Shown: positions 58,373-64,000 of the stretch, piece by piece
Position numbering within the stretch: position 1 is the stretch's first letter
Layout: every line of letters starts with the position of its first letter
From: Ottowia flava
Lineage (GTDB): Bacteria; Pseudomonadota; Gammaproteobacteria; Burkholderiales; Burkholderiaceae_C
Length of the DNA stretch: 64,000 nt
Direction: 5' to 3'
Assembly (NCBI RefSeq): GCF_008017535.1
Contig: NZ_VRUA01000001.1
Location: forward strand, 372,001 to 436,000
Position numbers and translations under genes: made by a program
The notes under the pieces: model-generated
Database searches by the model: none
What the model saw: only the letters and a program-made list of their open reading frames with translations
What the model was told of the DNA's origin: nothing

Positions 58373-58617
58373 GCTTCGGATTCGCCGCCCTCAGCAGGGG
58401 TCTGGAAATTGACGGCGCGACCGGGCACGATGGTGGAGATGGCGTGCTTGTAGACCATCTGCGTCACGGTGTTGCGCAGCAGCACCACGTACTGGTCGAA
58501 CGATTCGATCTGGCCTTGCAGCTTGATGCCATTGACGAGGTAAATCGACACTGGAATGTGCTCTCGGCGCAGGGTGTTGAGGAACGGGTCTTGTAGAAGT
58601 TGCCCTTTATTGCTCAC
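58366..58617 (-). CDS. hfq: RNA chaperone Hfq
   Basis: An 83-aa Sm-like protein that pairs small RNAs with mRNAs. Sm1 ([21 protein letters not shown]) and Sm2 (YKHAIS) motifs and the proximal-face Gln are present; the C-terminal tail is short, as in Betaproteobacteria. The start is a GTG at 58617 with GGAG about 7 nt upstream. Confidence 0.98.
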   Translation of the reverse strand: MSNKGQLLQDPFLNTLRREHIPVSIYLVNGIKLQGQIESFDQYVVLLRNTVTQMVYKHAISTIVPGRAVNFQTPAEGGESEAN

Positions 58618-58791
58618 GATATTCTCCGTGTTCTACGAACGTGTTGAGGGGTTTGGAACTTACCATATGGGGATGGCAAGGCCGGCGACAAGAGGCGGCG
58701 CGCACAACAGGCCCGCCGTATCGGTTCGGCGCAGTGGAAATTGCCCGACCCAATGGTCGATTGACTCGTTCAGCGCACGTCGCCGTGCTGA

Positions 58792-60135
58792 TTACGATTC
58801 TTTATCGGCGTAGGGGTTCCGCGCCGATTTCATTTCCACCCGCAAAGGCGTGCCAACGAGGTCAAACGCCTTGCGAAAGCGCCCTTCCAGGTAACGTTTG
58901 TAGGTGTCGGTGACGCCTTCCAGCGAATTGCCATGCACCACGATCACAGGGGGGTTCATGCCGCCCTGGTGCGCGTAGCGCAGTTTGGGGCGGTACATGC
59001 CACTGCGCTTGGGCTGCTGGAACTGCACCGCTTCCTGCAACAGGCGTGTAAGTTGCGGGGTCGGCATCTTGCGCATCGCAGCGGCATAGGCCTTGGCGAT
59101 GGATTTCCACAGCGGGCCCAGGCCCTGGCGCTTTTTGGCCGAGATGAAGTGGATCTCGGCAAATTTCAGAAAGGGCAGGCGCGTTTCGATCGAGCGCTGC
59201 ACCAGTTCGCGCTGGTAGGCGTCAACCGCGTCCCATTTGTTGACCGCCAGCACCACGGCGCGACCGGCCTCCAGGATGAAGCCGGCGATGTGCGCGTCCT
59301 GGTCGGTCACGCCCTGGGTGGCGTCGAGCAAGAGCAAGACCACGTTGGCCGATTCGATCGCCTGCAGTGTCTTGACGACCGAGAACTTCTCGATCGCCTC
59401 AAACACCTTGCCTTTGCGGCGCAGGCCAGCGGTGTCGATCAACTCAAACTGCTTGCCGTCGCGCTCGAACGGCACGGTGATGGCGTCGCGCGTAGTACCC
59501 GGCAGGTCGTAGGCAACCAGGCGCTCTTCGCCCAGCCAGGCGTTGATCAGGGTGGACTTGCCGACGTTCGGGCGGCCGGCGACGGCCAAGCGGATAACGC
59601 CGTCGTCCACCCGCACGTCCTCTTCCGGCTCTTCCGGGATGCCCAGAGCGTCCAGCGCGGCGTCCAGCATGCTGCGCACGCCCTCGCCATGCGCCGCCGA
59701 CACCGGGATGACTTCGCCCAGGCCCAGTTCGTAAAACTCGGCCAATTGCGTGCCGGCGCGCATGCCCTCGGCCTTGTTGGCCACCAGGATGCAGTTCTTG
59801 CCTTGGCGGCGCAGTTCCTTGGCGATGTCGTGGTCCTGGCCCGACAGGCCGTCGCGCGCGTCGACCACGAAGATGACGACGTCGGCCTCGGCGATGGCCT
59901 GGCGCGACTGCTTGGCCATCTCGCGAAAGATGCTGCCCTCGCCCGCCTCGGGCTCGAAGCCGCCGGTGTCGATGACGATGTACTCGCGGTTGCCCAGGCG
60001 CCCTTGGCCGTAATGGCGGTCACGCGTCAGCCCGGCGAAGTCGGCCACGATCGCGTCCCGGCTCTTGGTGAGCCGGTTGAACAGCGTGGATTTGCCGACG
60101 TTGGGGCGCCCGATCAGGGCCAATACGGGTTTCAC
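58792..60135 (-). CDS. der: Ribosome biogenesis GTPase Der
   Basis: A 447-aa protein with two tandem GTPase domains, each with a clear G1 ([15 protein letters not shown] at residues 7-21 and [16 protein letters not shown] near 187) and NK(A/W)D-type G4, plus a C-terminal KH-like domain. It acts in 50S assembly. It lies between bamB and hfq. Confidence 0.98.
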   Translation of the reverse strand: MKPVLALIGRPNVGKSTLFNRLTKSRDAIVADFAGLTRDRHYGQGRLGNREYIVIDTGGFEPEAGEGSIFREMAKQSRQAIAEADVVIFVVDARDGLSGQDHDIAKELRRQGKNCILVANKAEGMRAGTQLAEFYELGLGEVIPVSAAHGEGVRSMLDAALDALGIPEEPEEDVRVDDGVIRLAVAGRPNVGKSTLINAWLGEERLVAYDLPGTTRDAITVPFERDGKQFELIDTAGLRRKGKVFEAIEKFSVVKTLQAIESANVVLLLLDATQGVTDQDAHIAGFILEAGRAVVLAVNKWDAVDAYQRELVQRSIETRLPFLKFAEIHFISAKKRQGLGPLWKSIAKAYAAAMRKMPTPQLTRLLQEAVQFQQPKRSGMYRPKLRYAHQGGMNPPVIVVHGNSLEGVTDTYKRYLEGRFRKAFDLVGTPLRVEMKSARNPYADKES

Positions 60136-60161
60136 GGGGGCGCGATCTCTTCAGCGAAAAC

Positions 60162-61316
60162 TCAATCCGGACGGAAGCCGTACACGCCGCCATTGCGCGT
60201 GACGACCACCAGCGTGTTGCCCGCCAGCACGGGCGCCACGGCGATGCCGGAGCTGTCCGTGCTCACGCGCGTCAGCGGCGAGCCGTCTTCGCGCGACAAA
60301 AAGTGCACCAGGCCAGTTTCGTCGCCCACCACGACCGAGCGGCCCAGCACCAGCGGCGCGGTCAGGTAGCGCCATTGCAGGCGGTCGCTGGCCCAGGCGC
60401 GATCGCCGGTGTCGGCACGCCACGCGAACACGCGGCCATCGGACTCGGCGCCGAATACACGCTGGTCGTCGCCATCGACACCGGTAGCCCCATTGGCGGG
60501 GCGAGTCCAGGCGACGTTGCCGTTGTAGGTATCCACACAACCGACAGCGGCCTGAAAGGCGCGCGCGCACACCACGTTGCCCTGTCGACGCACACCGCCG
60601 ACCAGATCGACCAGTCGCTCGACATCGTTGGTGCCACGGGCCGAGGCCACCGGAGCCTCCCAGCGCACGTTGCCGGTATCGGGGTCGACGCCCACGAGAC
60701 GTCCGGCGAGGCCCGCGACCAGCGTGTTGCCGACAGCCGTGAGCACGCCCGCCTGACGCAGCACCAGCGGCTCTGCGGTGCGCTGAAGGTTCCACAGCAA
60801 AGTGCCGGCACTGCCGTCCAGCGCAGTCAGTGAGCGATCGGCCCCCAGCACGAAGACACGGCCACCCGCCACCAGGGGAGCGGTGTAACTCTGTGTCGGC
60901 AGGCGGTAGCGCCACACCTCACGGCCGCCCTGCAGCGCGATCACCACGTTGTCGCGTGTCACCACGGCGGTGGTCTTGCCATCGCCACCGACGCCGGCCG
61001 ACAGCGCGGCGCCTGCGTTGGCGCGGGCGACTTCGCCACCCGTGTTGGCGTCCAGCGTCACCAGACTGCCATCGCTGCCAGCCAGCAGGACCTGCGAGCC
61101 GAGCACGCGCACCTGCAGCGGGAAGTTGACGGCGGGAATGCGTGCCGTCCAAGCCGCGCGAACGCCCATCAGGGCGACGTTGGGCGGCAACTCGGCCGGT
61201 TTGGGCCTGGCAGAACCGCTGGCGCATCCGGCCAGTACGACCGCGGCAAGCAGACTCGCGCCCAACGCGAGCGAGCGGCTCAGAGCCGTCGTTGATGAGG
61301 AGGTGCGCGCCATCAC
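60162..61316 (-). CDS. bamB: Outer membrane assembly lipoprotein BamB
   Basis: A 384-aa lipoprotein. The signal peptide ends in the lipobox VLAGC with Cys31. The rest is an eight-bladed beta-propeller of PQQ-type repeats (NVALMGVRAAWTARIPAVNFP, LWNLQRTAEPLVLRQAGV, NVAWTRPANGATGVDGDD). It supports BamA-mediated insertion of outer-membrane proteins. It overlaps yfgM by ATGA. Confidence 0.95.
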   Translation of the reverse strand: MMARTSSSTTALSRSLALGASLLAAVVLAGCASGSARPKPAELPPNVALMGVRAAWTARIPAVNFPLQVRVLGSQVLLAGSDGSLVTLDANTGGEVARANAGAALSAGVGGDGKTTAVVTRDNVVIALQGGREVWRYRLPTQSYTAPLVAGGRVFVLGADRSLTALDGSAGTLLWNLQRTAEPLVLRQAGVLTAVGNTLVAGLAGRLVGVDPDTGNVRWEAPVASARGTNDVERLVDLVGGVRRQGNVVCARAFQAAVGCVDTYNGNVAWTRPANGATGVDGDDQRVFGAESDGRVFAWRADTGDRAWASDRLQWRYLTAPLVLGRSVVVGDETGLVHFLSREDGSPLTRVSTDSSGIAVAPVLAGNTLVVVTRNGGVYGFRPD

Positions 61317-61987
61317 GAAACCGCTCCTGACTTGGTGCCGGCATCAGGGTCAATGCCCAGCGCGTTCAATTTCATGCCGACCAGCCTGCGGTAGTCACCG
61401 CTGTCGGCGGTGAGGCCCTGGTACGCCTTGCCGTATTCGGCAGCGGCTTCGACGCGCTTGCCCTGCAGCACCAGCACATCGCCGCGGCGGTCGGCCGCCA
61501 GTGGCACGAAGCTGGCCGGGAATGAGCCGGCCAGTTGCTTGAGCGCTTCGTCGTACGCCTTGTCGGCCATCAGCAGGCCCGCGAGGCGCAGTCGTGCGGA
61601 GGCCTGTAAACCCTCATCGGAAGCCTTGTCCGCCACCCAGGCCAGCGCCGCCTTGGCTTCGGCCGACTTGGATTTTTCGTGCAGCAGTTTGGCTGCCAGC
61701 AGCGCACCCTGCGCAGCGTAGGTCGTGCCGCCGTACTTGTCCTTCATGTCGGCCAGCGTGCGTTCAACGCGTGCGACATCACCGGCATCCACATTGCGGC
61801 TGATTTCTTCGTACAGAACGGAAGCCAGCGCGCCCTGACGCCGCTCCCAGTACTGCCAGCCGGTCCAGGCCGCATAGGCGCCCAGGACTGCAATCAGCAC
61901 CCAAGTGATCAGGTTGCCCCAGCGCTCCCAGAAGTGCTTGATCGCGTCAAGCTGTTCCTGTTCTTCAAGGTCGAGATGTTTGGCCAT
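61313..61987 (-). CDS. yfgM: YfgM family tetratricopeptide membrane protein
   Basis: A 224-aa protein with one N-terminal membrane helix (LITWVLIAVLGAYAAWTGW, about residues 27-45) and a periplasmic TPR-like domain of repeated Ala/Leu helices. YfgM interacts with SecYEG and periplasmic chaperones. The acidic start MAKHLDLEEQEQLDAIKHFW is typical. It is encoded between hisS and bamB. Confidence 0.92.
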   Translation of the reverse strand: MAKHLDLEEQEQLDAIKHFWERWGNLITWVLIAVLGAYAAWTGWQYWERRQGALASVLYEEISRNVDAGDVARVERTLADMKDKYGGTTYAAQGALLAAKLLHEKSKSAEAKAALAWVADKASDEGLQASARLRLAGLLMADKAYDEALKQLAGSFPASFVPLAADRRGDVLVLQGKRVEAAAEYGKAYQGLTADSGDYRRLVGMKLNALGIDPDAGTKSGAVS

Positions 61988-62005
61988 GTGCGGAAGATTG
62001 TTCGG

Positions 62006-63310
62006 TCAAGCGGTGGATTTTAGGGTGCCCGCCCAGGCGGTCACATCGGCAAGGGGTTGGCGCGTCTGGGCGCCGGCGCCATCGCGCAGCGCCTTAACGG
62101 TCACTTCGCCCGCCGCCAGCTCGTCGGCGCCAAAGATCAGGGCGTAGCGCGCCCCCGAGCCGTCGGCGCGCTTGAACTGGCTCTTCATGCTGCCCATGCC
62201 TTCGCCGGTGCCCGCGTGCATCTGCACGGCGACGCCGGCGGCGCGCAAGGCGTGCAGCGCACGCAAGGCCTGCGGCAGCGCGGTGGCGTCGGGCAGGATG
62301 GCGTAAGCGTCGGGCGTGGCTACGGGGGTCTGAACGCCCTCTTCCTTGAGCAACTCAAGCACGCGTTCGACGCCCAGCGCCCAGCCCACGGCCGGCGCGG
62401 CCTTGCCGCCGATCTGCTCGATCAGATAGTCGTAGCGCCCGCCGCCGCAGATCGTTCCCTGCGCGCCCAGGCTGTCGGTGATGAATTCGAATACCGTCAG
62501 GTTGTAGTAGTCCAGCCCCCGCACCAGGCGCGGGTTGACGCGCCAGGCGATCCCGTTGGCGTCCAGGATGGCCTGCACGGCGGCGAAGTGCGCCTTCGAC
62601 GCTTCGCCCAGGTAGTCCATCAGCTTGGGCGCGCCTTCGACCAGCGCCTGCATGGCGGGGTTCTTGGTGTCCAGGATGCGCAGCGGGTTGCTGTGCAAGC
62701 GGCGCTTGGCGTCTTCGTCCAACTGGTCGGCGTGCGCTTCGAGGTAGGCGATAAGCGCCGCACGGTGCTCGCGCCGCTCGTCGGGCTGGCCCAGGCTGTT
62801 GAGTTCGAGCCGCCACTGCGTGATGCCCAGTTCGCGCCACAGCGACACGGCCAGCAGGATCAACTCGGCATCGACCTCGGGGCCGCCGAAGCCCAACGCC
62901 TCGGCACCGATCTGGTGGAACTGGCGGTAGCGCCCGCGTTGCGGCCGCTCGCGCCGGAACATCGGGCCCATGTAGTACAGGCGCTTGCCGCCGTCGTACA
63001 GCAGGTTGTGCTCGGCCACGGCGCGCACCACACCGGCGGTGGCTTCGGGGCGCAGGCTCAGGTGCTCGGCGTTGCCTTGCTGGTCCTGACGGTCCTGGAA
63101 GGAATACATCTCCTTCTCGACCACGTCCGTCACCTCGCCCAAGCCGCGCGTGAAGAGCTGGGTGTGCTCCATGATCGGCGTGCGGATGTTGCGGTAGGCG
63201 TGTGTGGCCATGACGCGGCGCACCACGTCTTCCAGCCATTCCCAGCGCGCCGAATCTGGCGGCAGGATGTCGTTCATGCCTTTCACGGCCGTGATGGAAT
63301 TGCCTGACAT
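62006..63310 (-). CDS. hisS: Histidyl-tRNA synthetase
   Basis: A 434-aa class II synthetase. Motif 2 is [20 protein letters not shown]; the His-specific segments [15 protein letters not shown] and [14 protein letters not shown] are present, and motif 3 is [17 protein letters not shown]-terminal anticodon-binding domain follows. The ATG at 63310 is supported by [20 protein letters not shown]. Confidence 0.98.
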   Translation of the reverse strand: MSGNSITAVKGMNDILPPDSARWEWLEDVVRRVMATHAYRNIRTPIMEHTQLFTRGLGEVTDVVEKEMYSFQDRQDQQGNAEHLSLRPEATAGVVRAVAEHNLLYDGGKRLYYMGPMFRRERPQRGRYRQFHQIGAEALGFGGPEVDAELILLAVSLWRELGITQWRLELNSLGQPDERREHRAALIAYLEAHADQLDEDAKRRLHSNPLRILDTKNPAMQALVEGAPKLMDYLGEASKAHFAAVQAILDANGIAWRVNPRLVRGLDYYNLTVFEFITDSLGAQGTICGGGRYDYLIEQIGGKAAPAVGWALGVERVLELLKEEGVQTPVATPDAYAILPDATALPQALRALHALRAAGVAVQMHAGTGEGMGSMKSQFKRADGSGARYALIFGADELAAGEVTVKALRDGAGAQTRQPLADVTAWAGTLKSTA

Positions 63311-63323
63311 CGATCGAATTACT

Positions 63324-63385
63324 CTTATTTTAATAGCTGGCCGCGCAGGTGGTTGTAGGGGCTGCGGCCTGTTTTTATCTAAAAC
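63324..63385 (+). repeat. Dispersed repeat copy between ispG and hisS
   Basis: TTTTAATAGCTGGCCGCGCAGG, then GTTGTAGGGGCTGCGGCC and TGTTTTTATC. It fills the gap between the two genes and reaches the ispG stop. Confidence 0.7.
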
Positions 63386-64000
63386 TAGCCCTGTGCGGCA
63401 GCACCGAACCGCCGCTCGATGTAGTCGGCCACGATCTGGTGGAATTCGTCGGCGATGCGCTCACCGCGCAGCGTCATGGCCTTCTGGCCATCGATGAACA
63501 CCGGCGCCGCCGGCGCTTCGCCCGTGCCCGGCAGGCTGATGCCGATGTCGGCGTGCTTGCTCTCGCCCGGGCCGTTGACGATACAGCCCATCACCGCCAC
63601 CTTCAGCGCCTCGACGCCCGGGTACTTGCTGCGCCACACCGGCATCTGCGCGCGCAGGTGGTCGTCGATCTGCTTGGCCAGTTCCTGGAACGTGGTGCTG
63701 GTGGTGCGGCCGCAACCCGGGCAGGCGGTCACGCTGGGCACGAAGATGCGCAGGCCGAGCGATTGCAGGATTTCGGACGCGATCACCACCTCCTGCGTGC
63801 GCGATTCGCCCGGCTGCGGCGTGAGGCTGACGCGGATCGTGTCGCCCACGCCTTCCTGCAGCAGAATCGACAGCGCCGCGGCCGACGCCACCGTGCCCTT
63901 TGTGCCCATGCCGGCTTCGGTGAGGCCCAGGTGCAGCGGGAAGTCGCAGCGGCGGGCGAGCTCGCGGTACACGGCAATCAAATCCTGCACCCCGCTGACC
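63385..64000 (-). CDS. ispG: 4-hydroxy-3-methylbut-2-enyl diphosphate synthase, C-terminal part (partial)
   Basis: The last 204 codons of IspG (GcpE), an iron-sulfur enzyme of the MEP isoprenoid pathway; the gene continues past the right edge. [20 protein letters not shown] is part of the TIM-barrel domain. The [4Fe-4S] cysteines are in [11 protein letters not shown] and [12 protein letters not shown] short Ala/Gly tail ends the protein. hisS follows after a repeat-filled gap of about 75 bp. Confidence 0.97.
   Translation of the reverse strand, partial: VSGVQDLIAVYRELARRCDFPLHLGLTEAGMGTKGTVASAAALSILLQEGVGDTIRVSLTPQPGESRTQEVVIASEILQSLGLRIFVPSVTACPGCGRTTSTTFQELAKQIDDHLRAQMPVWRSKYPGVEALKVAVMGCIVNGPGESKHADIGISLPGTGEAPAAPVFIDGQKAMTLRGERIADEFHQIVADYIERRFGAAAQG

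Overview
This is GC-rich, gene-dense chromosomal DNA from a betaproteobacterium, most likely Comamonadaceae (order Burkholderiales). Four things point there: the gene orders dnaG-rpoD, asd-fimV-truA-trpF-trpB-trpA-accD, yceD-rpmF-plsX-fabHDG-acpP-fabF-(hyp)-rpoE-rseAB-mucD-lepA-lepB-rnc-era-recO-pdxJ-acpS and ispG-hisS-yfgM-bamB-der-hfq-hflXKC-hisZ-purA; the Lys/Ala-rich N-terminus of RpoD; a large FimV; and a dispersed AGCTGC-type repeat of a kind I recall from Comamonadaceae. Genus cannot be fixed from the window. I see no tRNA, rRNA, CRISPR array, insertion sequence or prophage.

Layout. 1-939 (minus): a cyclase/hydrolase and the start of an indolepyruvate ferredoxin oxidoreductase gene, behind an 18-bp perfect palindrome. 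1035-14511 (plus): DNA primase and sigma-70, then asd with a candidate leader peptide, fimV, truA, trpFBA and accD. 14525-15864: a YggT membrane protein and a Lon-N-domain protein, divergent. 15946-24157 (minus): a compact glycan cluster (dehydratase, phosphoglycosyl transferase, DegT aminotransferase, two glycosyltransferases, a hexapeptide acyltransferase, a flippase) with no visible polymerase or ligase. 24348-26691 (plus): lysS and a small MscS channel. 26941-31094 (minus): an acyl-CoA synthetase-like enzyme, a small membrane protein, nagZ and acpS. 31150-49642 (minus): one long co-directional housekeeping block running pdxJ-recO-era-rnc-lepB-lepA, the sigma-E regulon core mucD-rseB-rseA-rpoE, and the fatty-acid genes fabF-acpP-fabG-fabD-fabH-plsX-rpmF-yceD. 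49670-51063 (plus): maf and an RsmI-like methyltransferase. 51293-64000 (minus): a phosphoribosyltransferase, purA, hisZ, DUF2065, hflC, hflK, hflX, hfq, der, bamB, yfgM, hisS and the 3' part of ispG.

Most genes are ordinary. What stands out is sequence that moves or regulates. Sixteen copies of one roughly 50-bp repeat are scattered through the window, about one per 4 kb. Five lie in frame inside protein-coding genes (dnaG, trpF, era, fabD and a membrane protein), each apparently tolerated in a linker, an end or a surface segment. A second, G/C-run repeat adds about 29 codons to nagZ, and a relative of it abuts era and recO, where recO appears to have lost its normal start codon. Candidate RNA control sites include a Thr/Lys-codon leader peptide before asd, a terminator-like hairpin inside the lepA leader, and terminators between rpmF and plsX and after fabF.
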